From Lachnospiraceae bacterium (GTDB lineage Bacteria > Bacillota > Clostridia > Lachnospirales > Lachnospiraceae): a stretch of DNA of 64,000 nucleotides. Positions 52,396 to 61,519 of this stretch are shown in pieces. The notes under the pieces were generated by a model, which worked only from the letters and a program-made list of their open reading frames with translations, was not told where the DNA came from and made no database searches. The position numbers were made by a program, and so were the translations under genes. The stretch lies in NCBI GenBank assembly GCA_024691125.1, contig JAILNV010000016.1:1-64000 (forward strand), in the 5' to 3' direction. Positions within the stretch are counted from its first letter, which is position 1. Each line of letters begins with the position of its first letter.

Positions 52396-54081
52396 TTATC
52401 TGCGCCGTTTGGCTTCCTTGTGTGAAGCAAGCTCAGTGATCAGAGCCCATGAGGTATCGGCAAGAACCTTTCCTCTCTCATCGAGCTCATCATAGGGTCT
52501 TATAAGCGGGTTGATCCTCTGTTCATCATCAATGATCTCTCCGTAACGGAAGTTATGAAGCTTATAGTAGCGGATATTTCTGTTATGCTCAACACGTCTG
52601 AGGCTTTCTTTTTCATCCCCCTGCATTGCGTCAAAAACCGCAGCAGCCTTCCGCAGTGTTTCGGGCGGTATCTCATCGAAAGGTTTGGTGGGTGCTTCAT
52701 CACCAAGCAGCATCCTTACCTTCACGCTGATATGATCGGTGGTTACATAATTCATATCCTTTATAAGGCTGTTAAGATCCTCCCACATCGGGATATCACC
52801 GCCAAACATAAACCTGAACATCTCGTGCCTGCACAGCGCCATGTCGCTTAAGCAGTTATGCAGCACGAAAGCGGGCGTGAGCACATCTCTCGTCTGTCCG
52901 AACGGCGTTGCCACGCTTCGGACATTACTGTTGTAAATATATATGGAGCCCCTGACTGTGAAGAATTTCTGTATGGTATGCAGTATTTCTATATTCTCCT
53001 GTTCCTCATCCGCACAAAGGACTATCCTGTCGGCCGAAGCCAGAAGCTCTTCATCCGTATTCCACAGATCATCATGGAAGATTATGCAGTCCCTGTCATC
53101 AACGATCTCATTGACCGAAACAATCTCCGAAAGGAGCTTACGGTTCCTCCTGTACTCACTTGACTCACCGAATACATGATATCGGATGTGCTGATCCTCA
53201 TAGAGGACATTAAGCTCCAGTGCCCTGTCAAGCATAACGGAGCCTGCATTTCCGAAACCTATAAGCAGTATAGTCTCCGAGCGGTGCGATACGGGATACT
53301 GCTGCCAGAATATACGCGCCGTACAGTCGGTAAGAGAAAAGAAGTTAATGTTCATGGGATGATGGGCAGGGGTAAAATCGGCAAGGCAGATGATGGGAAC
53401 TTCGATATCTGACAGTGCCACCGCATCCAGGAAGTTCTCCATTTCATTATCCTTCATACACATAATATGGGCATCATACAGTGAACCGCGACGCTCTATA
53501 AGTTCCTCTACCGACCATGATACGGAGATGTATTTCGAGCTCTTGTCATCATCCTTGGTCGCGGCATAAATGATCATCGAGTCATGACGTACAGCCTTGA
53601 GATTCTCGGCAAATATCATTGCCTGCGGCGATCTGGCCGTAAATATATACCAGGGCTTCGCTGCGTTTATCGACAAAACGACCGCAGGTCTTATCCTTGC
53701 GAAGAATTCAACCATAAAGCCTACAAAGAAACCCAAAAGACCGATACCCAGTATCAGGAATACGGATGCTATAACACGTCCTGCGGGAGTTACCGGATAG
53801 AAATCTCCGTATCCTACCGTAGTCAGCGTCGCCAGCGAATACCAGATTGCATGTCCCATGGTTTTTATCGTTGCACCCGGGGCGTGTTGTTCAACCTGAA
53901 CCAGAAGATATAACAGGAACAGATATACCAGTATGAAAATAAAACATACACCCAGATATCTGTTAAAGAGAGCTACGATGCGTTTAAGAGTTGCGCCCTT
54001 CTCCTGTCTGCCTCTTTGCAGTTCCTTCTGTACCTTATGTGCCGCGATCCTCTGTTTTATGTTTTCTATCTTCTCCTTCAT
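52396..54081 (-). CDS. Two-span potassium channel with TrkA-like and RyR-like regions
   Basis: About 561 residues from the ATG at 54081. A cytoplasmic N-terminus is followed by two membrane spans (about 40-62 and 98-124) that flank a K+ filter, TTVGYGDFYP. The long cytoplasmic part includes one segment of RCK/TrkA type (ETILLIGFGNAGSVML, about 270) and nucleotide-binding-like folds. The last 55 residues (GEIIDDEQRINPLIRPYDEL) resemble the RyR domain of ryanodine receptors and some bacterial channels. It lies 21 bases after the DUF2298 gene. The ligand is unknown. Confidence 0.82.
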   Translation of the reverse strand: MKEKIENIKQRIAAHKVQKELQRGRQEKGATLKRIVALFNRYLGVCFIFILVYLFLLYLLVQVEQHAPGATIKTMGHAIWYSLATLTTVGYGDFYPVTPAGRVIASVFLILGIGLLGFFVGFMVEFFARIRPAVVLSINAAKPWYIFTARSPQAMIFAENLKAVRHDSMIIYAATKDDDKSSKYISVSWSVEELIERRGSLYDAHIMCMKDNEMENFLDAVALSDIEVPIICLADFTPAHHPMNINFFSLTDCTARIFWQQYPVSHRSETILLIGFGNAGSVMLDRALELNVLYEDQHIRYHVFGESSEYRRNRKLLSEIVSVNEIVDDRDCIIFHDDLWNTDEELLASADRIVLCADEEQENIEILHTIQKFFTVRGSIYIYNSNVRSVATPFGQTRDVLTPAFVLHNCLSDMALCRHEMFRFMFGGDIPMWEDLNSLIKDMNYVTTDHISVKVRMLLGDEAPTKPFDEIPPETLRKAAAVFDAMQGDEKESLRRVEHNRNIRYYKLHNFRYGEIIDDEQRINPLIRPYDELDERGKVLADTSWALITELASHKEAKRRR

Positions 54082-54102
54082 CAAACAGCAACCTCTCAAA
54101 TA

Positions 54103-56307
54103 TCAGTTCTTATATACTTTGATAAGCATGTATCTTCTGTCCGCACTTTCCCATACATGCTCCCCGAGCTTCGAAAATCCGTTATAATCCACGTTATATT
54201 TTTCAAGCGCCTTCGGACCTACGTATATATAATCTATATCATATTTTAAAAGCAGTGCCCTGCAGTAATCCTCATATCCGCAGCTGTAGAAGTTCTTCAC
54301 CTCTTTATGACGCTCATGAACCTCTTCACTGTCATTATGCCAGACCCACTCATGAACATACCATCCCGAGATCGCGGATGCACCCGTGAATACCGACAGT
54401 CTGTTTTCCGGAGTATAGCTGTTCCCTGCTTCCTCAATTATATGAAGCTTCCTGTCCGTGTCCGAATTAAGTATATCTATGGCTTCTCTTTCATTATCAA
54501 ATGACCGGTCTGTTTCAATAAAGCTCACGGCAGAAATTCCCACCCGGTTTTTGGCTTCGAAGATATTCCCGAACCATGCTCTGACCGACCATACTGCATA
54601 GCCTGAAAGCATTAAGACCCATATGCTGAATATAAACGAACCTATAAGCATAATTGAACCGGTTCTTTTATTATTTTTAACCAGAGTCATGCCTCTGTCA
54701 AGCAGAATGCCTGTACACATCCCGGAGCTTACAGACAGAAGCATAAATCCCTGGAATGTAAGCTTAAACATCGTGTTATATCGCTGATAAGCCTCACCGT
54801 ATATATCTTTTACATATATTATCTCCGGTACAAGCAGAAGCCCCAGTCCGCATAAGGTGACAGCTGCCATTACGTTTTCTGTCAGCAAGGCCTCTCTCCC
54901 GGCCCGTCGCGCCATAATATATGTTATCAGGACAACGGCCATGATAAAATGGGCAAACCAGATGATCACAAGCTTGTATAAGGGCGAGTGACTGTCGGTA
55001 AAATGTATGCCGGATACCGGTTTTATATAATTTATACTGAACGGAAGGATAACTATCGCCGAAAGTATAAGGATAAAAGCGCCTTTGAGAAGCACCTTTA
55101 CAAGAGTCAACAGACTCATGCCATCCTTCTTAAGGTCCGTAAACAGTATAACAGCTCCTGCAACCACATAATATATTGGGAAATCCCAATAATTTACCCC
55201 TTTGAACAGCCCCAGCAGGACTCCTGTCATTATCATGTGGGGGCTGAATATCTGAGCTGCAAGATCCCTGTTCCGGTTCTCATTTTCCGCTGTGCCGTTT
55301 GCTGTATTATCGCAGGAAGAAGACGAACCTTTGTCACCGCTTCTGCAAAGCGCGTAATCAAGAAGCACCGCCAGTAGCGGTATTGTAAAGAGCATATTGC
55401 ATACATGGGCGTGAAGATCTCCAAGAATAAGAGTATATGAGGGGAACTCGTGCTTGCCCTTATCCGGGATATCCGGATAATTACCGATATAAACCGTGGA
55501 TTCGGGAAACCAGTAATTCTTTAACGCCTTAATCCCGCTCAGCTTATGATAAAGCTGCTGTACGATCCCATAGATTATCCAGTGTCCGTTACCTCCCATT
55601 GCGCACATAAGCGAAGCCGCAATGCCGCCGGTATATGCCCCTGCCCTGCCCATCCCCCTGTATGACCTAAGGAATGCCTCCACCATCGTATATACCGTCA
55701 TCGAAAGCGATGCAAACAGTGTGCAGAGCATCAGATTATAACCATACTCGGGAGCCACACCACTGATCCTGCACAGATAAACCGATACTGCCTGTCCAAG
55801 ATAATAGTAATTTATCTTCTCGCCGGCACACCACATATCCTCGAACGGAAGCTGCTGCTGCCGGTACATTGCCTTCATAAAACCGAAATCCATATATTGC
55901 TCGGTCTGAGAATCAATTAACGGTTTAAAGCCTTTGATCCATGACGCGGCTATGAGAAGAACAGCAAAAACACAGATTCCGGCTATAAACCTCCTTCTTT
56001 TTTCCGCTGCTGTCCTTTCCTTAATTGTTTCGCTGATTTTAGAGAGTGCTTCCTTCCTGTAACGCATAAACGCAAAGAACAGGGATGTAAGGATAAGACC
56101 GATCCGGCATGTAAGGCTGTTAAACGGCAGGCCTGTGATCACACAGATCCAGAAAACAGGTAAAAAAGAGACTGCCGTACCGATACCGATCCCTATCGAA
56201 AAGCCCTCATCCGTCAAACGCAGCCCCCTGAAATCAAAAACAGGCTTCATAAGCAACGAAACAGCAAGGCAGGCTATAAGCCACCTTATCAAAGCCATTG
56301 CACCCAT
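54103..56307 (-). CDS. DUF2298 polytopic membrane protein (GT-C-like)
   Basis: 734 residues with about a dozen hydrophobic spans. Family marks are GEKINYYYLGQ (about 163) and DKGKHEFPSYTLILGDLHAHV (about 280-300), with the first extracytoplasmic loop carrying acidic/Tyr motifs. The C-terminal 120 residues are soluble (SVFTGASAISGWYVHEW). DUF2298/YYY proteins resemble lipid-linked glycosyltransferases of the GT-C fold, but their function is unknown. The ATG lies three bases after the site-2 protease gene, tying it to the cdsA-dxr-rseP transcript. Confidence 0.8.
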   Translation of the reverse strand: MGAMALIRWLIACLAVSLLMKPVFDFRGLRLTDEGFSIGIGIGTAVSFLPVFWICVITGLPFNSLTCRIGLILTSLFFAFMRYRKEALSKISETIKERTAAEKRRRFIAGICVFAVLLIAASWIKGFKPLIDSQTEQYMDFGFMKAMYRQQQLPFEDMWCAGEKINYYYLGQAVSVYLCRISGVAPEYGYNLMLCTLFASLSMTVYTMVEAFLRSYRGMGRAGAYTGGIAASLMCAMGGNGHWIIYGIVQQLYHKLSGIKALKNYWFPESTVYIGNYPDIPDKGKHEFPSYTLILGDLHAHVCNMLFTIPLLAVLLDYALCRSGDKGSSSSCDNTANGTAENENRNRDLAAQIFSPHMIMTGVLLGLFKGVNYWDFPIYYVVAGAVILFTDLKKDGMSLLTLVKVLLKGAFILILSAIVILPFSINYIKPVSGIHFTDSHSPLYKLVIIWFAHFIMAVVLITYIMARRAGREALLTENVMAAVTLCGLGLLLVPEIIYVKDIYGEAYQRYNTMFKLTFQGFMLLSVSSGMCTGILLDRGMTLVKNNKRTGSIMLIGSFIFSIWVLMLSGYAVWSVRAWFGNIFEAKNRVGISAVSFIETDRSFDNEREAIDILNSDTDRKLHIIEEAGNSYTPENRLSVFTGASAISGWYVHEWVWHNDSEEVHERHKEVKNFYSCGYEDYCRALLLKYDIDYIYVGPKALEKYNVDYNGFSKLGEHVWESADRRYMLIKVYKN

Positions 56308-56310
56308 TTC

Positions 56311-57369
56311 CTATTTCCTGACAAATTTAAGAATATCGTTGTACATAACAATTACCATTATTATCATCAGTACGGCAAATCCGACGAAATTCACCACTGC
56401 TTCCTTATCCCTTCCAACGGGCTTTCTTCGTATTGCCTCAATGAAAAGAAGTATAAGCTTACCGCCGTCAAGTCCGGGCAGTGGAAGAAGATTCATTATT
56501 CCAAGACTTGCAGAAATTATGAGAGCGAGATTCAGCATGTTAAGTACTACAGTAGGCAGTCCCTCCTGTTTGGCTTCCTTGTATACGTCTCCCACTATCT
56601 TAGCCGTTCCCACCGGACCGCTTAAGCTGTCCATTCCAAGTCTTCCTGCGAAGAGCCCCTTCAAGCCGTAAACGGTACTCCGTATGTTCATCCTCACATA
56701 ATACAGTGAGTATTTCAGGATATCCGTTGAAGACCACTCCTTAAGGCTTGTCCCGAAATTGATACCGAACAGATATCTTCCGTACTCCTCAGAATATTCC
56801 GGTCTTACGGATACGTTATACAGCTTTCCGTCTCTTTCATACGTAAGTGCCACGGGTTCACCGTTGGCTACCGTATTAAATATGATCACTTCGGTTGAAA
56901 TATCAACATTCTTACCGTTGTATTTTCTGATGATATCACCTTTCCTGAGTCCGGCCGTCTGCGCAGGCGATCCTGCGGTAACATCCACAAGCTCGGTCGT
57001 CATGACCACACTGGAGGCTGCCAGGGAAAGAATGAGCACGCTCAGGACAAAGGCAAGTACTATATTGAACATAGGACCTGCGAACGTTGTCAGTATCCTC
57101 GCCCATACACCCGAATTTCCATATAGCTTCTCAGGTTCTTCACATTCGGGATCATACTCGAATATGCACGCACCTCCAAAAGGTATCGGTTTAAGGCAGA
57201 ACAGAGTATCATTCTTTGTAAACGAAAGGAGGGTAGGTCCGAATCCCACCCAGAATTCCTTAACATATATCCCGTTAGATCTGGCAATTATGTAGTGCCC
57301 GAATTCATGCACCACAACCACAATGCATATTATCAGCAATGTATATATTAAGCTGACTAAACGATCCAC
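56311..57369 (-). CDS. rseP: Site-2 intramembrane metalloprotease RseP/RasP
   Basis: 352 residues. Zinc motif HEFGH (21-25) in the first span, a PDZ domain mid-protein (VTAGSPAQTAGLRKGDIIRKYNG, about 128-150), and the second metal motif in NLLPLPGLDGGKL. It cleaves membrane-bound anti-sigma factors or signal peptides. It sits one base after dxr, the usual order in Firmicutes. Confidence 0.94.
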   Translation of the reverse strand: MDRLVSLIYTLLIICIVVVVHEFGHYIIARSNGIYVKEFWVGFGPTLLSFTKNDTLFCLKPIPFGGACIFEYDPECEEPEKLYGNSGVWARILTTFAGPMFNIVLAFVLSVLILSLAASSVVMTTELVDVTAGSPAQTAGLRKGDIIRKYNGKNVDISTEVIIFNTVANGEPVALTYERDGKLYNVSVRPEYSEEYGRYLFGINFGTSLKEWSSTDILKYSLYYVRMNIRSTVYGLKGLFAGRLGMDSLSGPVGTAKIVGDVYKEAKQEGLPTVVLNMLNLALIISASLGIMNLLPLPGLDGGKLILLFIEAIRRKPVGRDKEAVVNFVGFAVLMIIMVIVMYNDILKFVRK

Positions 57370-57370
57370 T

Positions 57371-58516
57371 TTACCACCTGCTTTCTACATACCTGTATGT
57401 TTCCTTTTCCGTATCCAGTATCGAATCAACATCCGGAGACACGATCGTACTGTGGGCATCCATGGCGGACTCAATAATATCATATATATCGAGGAAGCCT
57501 ATCTTTCTGTCAAGGAACATTGCAACAGCCTTCTCATTGGCCGCATTGAAGACGGTAGGCATTGAACCTCCCTCGGCAGATGCCCTCATCGCAAGCTTAA
57601 GCCCTCTGAACGTATCTGTATCGGGCTCTTCAAAAGTCATTTCCCTGAGCCTGAAGAAATCCACTCTTTCGGAGTCAAGATAACGTCTGTCAGGATAAGA
57701 CAGAGCATATTGTATAGGCAGCTTCATATCAGGCATACCAAGCTGCGCGATCACTGCTCCGTCCTCATATTCCACCATTGAATGTATAATACTCTGCGGA
57801 TGAACGACCACCTGTATACGGTCTGTCGGCACATCAAACAGCCATCCTGCCTCCATCACCTCAAGTCCTTTATTTACAAGAGTGGCTGAATCAACCGTTA
57901 TCTTCCTGCCCATAGACCAGTTGGGATGCTTCAGTGCATCTTCAACCGTCATTTCCTTTAATTCCTCTCTTTTCTTTCCCCTGAAGGGACCTCCGGATGC
58001 TGTAAGCAGTATCTTTGATATCCTCTTCCTGTTTTCACCGTTCATTGACTGGAATATAGCACTGTGTTCACTGTCAACCGGAAGAATGGATACATTGTAT
58101 TCCTTAGCCATTGGCATGATTATATGCCCTGCGCATACGAGGGTTTCCTTATTTGCAAGAGCTATATCCTTTCCGGCTTTAATAGCCGCGATAGTCGGGC
58201 GTATACCGATCATGCCTACCATAGAAGTAACTACGGTATCCGGGCCATCAATGCAGGCAGCCTCTATAACGCCATCCATACCTCCCACTATCTTCACATT
58301 CAGACCGGCTGTTCTTTTCTTAAGCTCCTCTGCTCTTTTTTCATCATAAACAGCAACCAGCTCCGGATGAAATTCCCTTATCTGTTTTTCAAGCAGATCT
58401 ATGTTGGAGCCTGCCGCCAAAGCAGCTACTCTTAATTCTTCTTTATTTGCTCTTACTATATCAAGCGTCTGGGTTCCTATCGATCCCGTGGAACCGAGAA
58501 TGGATAATACCTTCAT
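57371..58516 (-). CDS. dxr: 1-Deoxy-D-xylulose 5-phosphate reductoisomerase
   Basis: 381 residues from the ATG at 58516 (AAGGTGAG upstream; the GTG at 58525 is less likely). NADPH motif LGSTGSIGTQTLDIV near the start; the substrate/metal motif PVDSEHSAIFQ, LTASGGPFRG, and HPNWSMGRKITVDSATLVNKGLEVMEA are visible. It makes methylerythritol 4-phosphate, the committed isoprenoid step, upstream of UppS in the pathway. It lies between cdsA and rseP. Confidence 0.96.
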   Translation of the reverse strand: MKVLSILGSTGSIGTQTLDIVRANKEELRVAALAAGSNIDLLEKQIREFHPELVAVYDEKRAEELKKRTAGLNVKIVGGMDGVIEAACIDGPDTVVTSMVGMIGIRPTIAAIKAGKDIALANKETLVCAGHIIMPMAKEYNVSILPVDSEHSAIFQSMNGENRKRISKILLTASGGPFRGKKREELKEMTVEDALKHPNWSMGRKITVDSATLVNKGLEVMEAGWLFDVPTDRIQVVVHPQSIIHSMVEYEDGAVIAQLGMPDMKLPIQYALSYPDRRYLDSERVDFFRLREMTFEEPDTDTFRGLKLAMRASAEGGSMPTVFNAANEKAVAMFLDRKIGFLDIYDIIESAMDAHSTIVSPDVDSILDTEKETYRYVESRW

Positions 58517-58531
58517 TATACTCACCTTATA

Positions 58532-59371
58532 TTACAGTTTTATTATAAGCTCTGCGAGGAAATAGATCATCGGAGCCGTAAAGATCACGCTGTCAAATCT
58601 GTCAAGTATACCTCCGTGTCCCGGAATTATTACTCCGTAGTCCTTAACATCATTATTTCTCTTAAATGCAGAAGCCGCAAGGTCTCCTACCTGCGAAGCA
58701 ACGGAACCGACAATGCCGATCAGCATAAAGCACAGAGGTCCGAATATAAATCCCGAACCGTAATGCTTCATAAAGAACGCGGAAAATATCACAGAAATAA
58801 GAGCCGAACCTGCTATCCCTCCCACGGCGCCTTCTACTGATTTGGCCGGTGAGAGTTCGGGAGCCAGTTTTATCCTGCCGAATCTCGTTCCTATCAGATA
58901 TGCGCATGTATCGCTTATCCATGACGAAATGTAGATCAACCATACGAGGTATGCTCCGCCCTGCATATTTCTGGTAAGGAATATAAAACACATCATAACC
59001 GGTACATACATGAATCCGAAGAAAGCCTTCATGATGATCTCCCCGTTATACTTCGGAAACGTCAGAACATATGCCGCAAGCATCGCCACCAATACCACAC
59101 ATAATATGAGTATAAGCTTGATAATGCTGTTATTGTTAAAGATCGTTGCCGCAGCGTAATAAACAGCCGTACCTGCATATCCTATGTTCTCTATAAGGCT
59201 GTGTTTTCCGTCCCCTGATTCATCATAAACTCCCGTAGCCCTGTAGAATTCAAACAGTCCCTGTACCGATATGAGAAACAGTATGAAGGCCATGAGCGAT
59301 CCGCCTGCGAAATTCATGACAGCTATCAGTATAACCAACACCACTCCGCTTATCACCCTTGTCTTAAACAT
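58532..59371 (-). CDS. cdsA: Phosphatidate cytidylyltransferase
   Basis: A 279-residue membrane protein with about eight spans and the C-terminal CdsA signature, from SDTCAYLIGTRFGR to LSPAKSVEGAVGG and then KDYGVIIPGHGGILDRFDS. It makes CDP-diacylglycerol for phospholipid synthesis. AGGAGGTG lies before the ATG, two bases after uppS. Confidence 0.95.
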   Translation of the reverse strand: MFKTRVISGVVLVILIAVMNFAGGSLMAFILFLISVQGLFEFYRATGVYDESGDGKHSLIENIGYAGTAVYYAAATIFNNNSIIKLILILCVVLVAMLAAYVLTFPKYNGEIIMKAFFGFMYVPVMMCFIFLTRNMQGGAYLVWLIYISSWISDTCAYLIGTRFGRIKLAPELSPAKSVEGAVGGIAGSALISVIFSAFFMKHYGSGFIFGPLCFMLIGIVGSVASQVGDLAASAFKRNNDVKDYGVIIPGHGGILDRFDSVIFTAPMIYFLAELIIKL

Positions 59372-59373
59372 CT

Positions 59374-60084
59374 TTATACACCTCCGAATCTTCTTTCCCG
59401 TTTATTATATGCTTCGATGGCTCTCTCGAGCTCATCCGCACCGAAATCCGGCCAATGAATATCTGTAAAATAGAATTCCGCATAAGCAAGCTGCCATAAA
59501 AGGAAGTTACTGAGCCTCTGTTCACCACTGGTGCGTATCAGAAGATCCGGTGCAGGCAATCCCGCTGTATCCAGATATGACTCAAAAAGCTCACGGCTTA
59601 TGCGTTCTTCTTCGATCACGCCTTCATCCCTGTCCTTAACGATCCTGTTTATCGCCCTAAGCATTTCATCCTGGCTTCCGTAGTTGATCGCCACCTGGAA
59701 ATGGAGTCCGTCAAAATCTCTGCTTATCAGTTCAAGCTCCTCCACACTCTTCTGTATATCGGGTGCAAGTCTTGACCTGTCCCCAAGTACCCTTACGCAC
59801 ATATTATTCTTTCTTGCTCTTTTTATACAGGTCTTAAGGTAATTCCTAAGGAGTCCCATAAGAGCATCCACTTCATCCTCGGGCCTTGACCAGTTCTCTG
59901 TGGAAAATGCATACACCGTCAGATACTTTATCCCACGGTTCCATGCGATCTCGCACATATCTTCAACAGCCTTGGCGCCCTGTATATGTCCGTAATTTCT
60001 GGGCATCCCCTTACTCTTAGCCCATCGTCCGTTCCCATCCAGAATGATGGCCACATGTTCAGGAACCCTTAATTCATCCCCCAT
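59374..60084 (-). CDS. uppS: Isoprenyl transferase (undecaprenyl diphosphate synthase)
   Basis: 236 residues. The catalytic Asp lies in VAIILDGNGRWAK; YAFSTENWSRP and the C-terminal DLLIRTSGEQRLSNFLLWQ with FTDIHWPDF are conserved. It makes the lipid carrier for wall polymers. It starts the uppS-cdsA-dxr-rseP run, with GGAGG upstream, about 120 bases after frr. Confidence 0.96.
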   Translation of the reverse strand: MGDELRVPEHVAIILDGNGRWAKSKGMPRNYGHIQGAKAVEDMCEIAWNRGIKYLTVYAFSTENWSRPEDEVDALMGLLRNYLKTCIKRARKNNMCVRVLGDRSRLAPDIQKSVEELELISRDFDGLHFQVAINYGSQDEMLRAINRIVKDRDEGVIEEERISRELFESYLDTAGLPAPDLLIRTSGEQRLSNFLLWQLAYAEFYFTDIHWPDFGADELERAIEAYNKRERRFGGV

Positions 60085-60148
60085 ATATGCCTCCGTTTCC
60101 TTTTACGATCTTAATCCATAACATTGGAAAACTCTGTATCCGTTTATA

Positions 60149-60180
60149 AAAGGGCACGACGAATAACCGCCTTGCCCTTT
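60149..60180 (-). terminator. Terminator-like hairpin between frr and uppS
   Basis: AAAGGGCA/TGCCCTTT stem with a partly paired inner loop (GGCG/CGTC), followed on the minus strand by TATAAA. The T run is short, so it may be only partial termination. Confidence 0.5.
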
Positions 60181-60205
60181 ATTGCATCGCATTTTCATAT
60201 AAACC

Positions 60206-60760
60206 TTATACTTTAAGTATATCCTTAGATTTTTCGTCGATCATCTGATCGACCTGCTTGATATACTTATCTGTAAGCTTCTGGAGCTCATCCTCGAGCT
60301 GCTTGATCTCATCTTCCGAAACATCCTGAGACTTTGCAAGCTTCTTAAACGCTTCATTTCCGTCTCTTCTTATGTTTCTTATCGCTACCTTGTCTGCCTC
60401 TCCCTTTTTCTTGACTTCCTTAACCAGCTCTTTTCTTCTTTCCTCGGTAAGCTCAGGGAAAACAAGCCTGATCACGCTTCCGTCATTCGTGGGATTTATT
60501 CCGATGTCGGACTGCTGTATTGCCTTTTCTATCTCTTTAAGCAGAGATTTCTCCCACGGCTGGATCTGCATCATGCGTGCTTCCGGAATGGAAATGTTTC
60601 CAACCTGCTGAATAGGTGTCGGTGTTCCGTAATAATCCACCTTGATCTTATCAAGTACATGCGGATTGGCACGTCCTGCCCTTATTGCCATATAATCCGA
60701 ATTCAAATGATCTATGGTCTTTTGCATTTTCTGATCGTATTCTTTAATCCTGTCATCCAT
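60206..60760 (-). CDS. frr: Ribosome recycling factor
   Basis: 184 residues, the standard length. Typical RRF sequence: IRAGRANPHVLDKIKVDYYG near residue 26, MMQIQPWEKSLLKEIEKAI, and LTEERRKELVKEVKKK. It splits post-termination ribosomes with EF-G. It follows pyrH by 24 bases, the usual pairing. Confidence 0.97.
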   Translation of the reverse strand: MDDRIKEYDQKMQKTIDHLNSDYMAIRAGRANPHVLDKIKVDYYGTPTPIQQVGNISIPEARMMQIQPWEKSLLKEIEKAIQQSDIGINPTNDGSVIRLVFPELTEERRKELVKEVKKKGEADKVAIRNIRRDGNEAFKKLAKSQDVSEDEIKQLEDELQKLTDKYIKQVDQMIDEKSKDILKV

Positions 60761-60784
60761 GGCCTATCCCCTTAATCTTGAATC

Positions 60785-61480
60785 CTAAACAGTGACACGG
60801 GTTCCGTTGAACCGTCCTTCAATGGTATTTACTATGCTTCCTTCTTCATTGAGACTGAATACATACATCGGCATCTTATTCTCCATTGCAAGTATCGATG
60901 CGGTCAGATCCACAACCTTAAGCTGCTTATCTATAACCTCCTGTATGCTTATCTCATCATACTTAACTGCCGCGGGATCCGTCTTCGGATCACTTGTATA
61001 TACTCCGTCTATGGCTTTGGCCAGAAGTATTCCGTCAGCCTCCACTTCTACCGCTCTGAGAACTACTCCCGTATCTGTGGAAAAATACGGGTGTCCTGTT
61101 CCTCCGGCAAAGAAAACCACCATTCCTTTGGAAAAATACTTATTCGCTCTGTCTTTTGAAAAAAGCTTCGTGAATGAACCGCACTCAAAAGGTGTCAATA
61201 TTGCCGTCTTCATGCCGACAGACCTGAATATTTCAGATACATATATACAGTTCATCACAGTTGCAAGCATGCCTATCTGATCGGCCTTGGTCCTGTCTAT
61301 ATTCTCACTTGTCCTGCCGCGCCAGAAGTTTCCTCCTCCTATTACGACTCCAACCTCTGTACCGTCGTCCGTAATACGTTTAACCTGATCGGCAACCTTA
61401 ATGACCGTAGCTTCATCAAAACCGGTTTTCTTATCGCCTGCCAGAGCTTCACCGCTCAGTTTTAGCAGAATCCTCTTCAT
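60785..61480 (-). CDS. pyrH: UMP kinase
   Basis: 231 residues of the amino-acid-kinase fold: RILLKLSGEALAG at the start, VVIGGGNFWRGR, TDTGVVLRAVE, KAIDGVYTSDPK. It phosphorylates UMP to UDP. It follows the bactofilin gene by 39 bases and precedes frr. Confidence 0.97.
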   Translation of the reverse strand: MKRILLKLSGEALAGDKKTGFDEATVIKVADQVKRITDDGTEVGVVIGGGNFWRGRTSENIDRTKADQIGMLATVMNCIYVSEIFRSVGMKTAILTPFECGSFTKLFSKDRANKYFSKGMVVFFAGGTGHPYFSTDTGVVLRAVEVEADGILLAKAIDGVYTSDPKTDPAAVKYDEISIQEVIDKQLKVVDLTASILAMENKMPMYVFSLNEEGSIVNTIEGRFNGTRVTV

Positions 61481-61519
61481 ATAAGATCCTCTTCAATCAT
61501 TGATCGGAATGTTATTATG

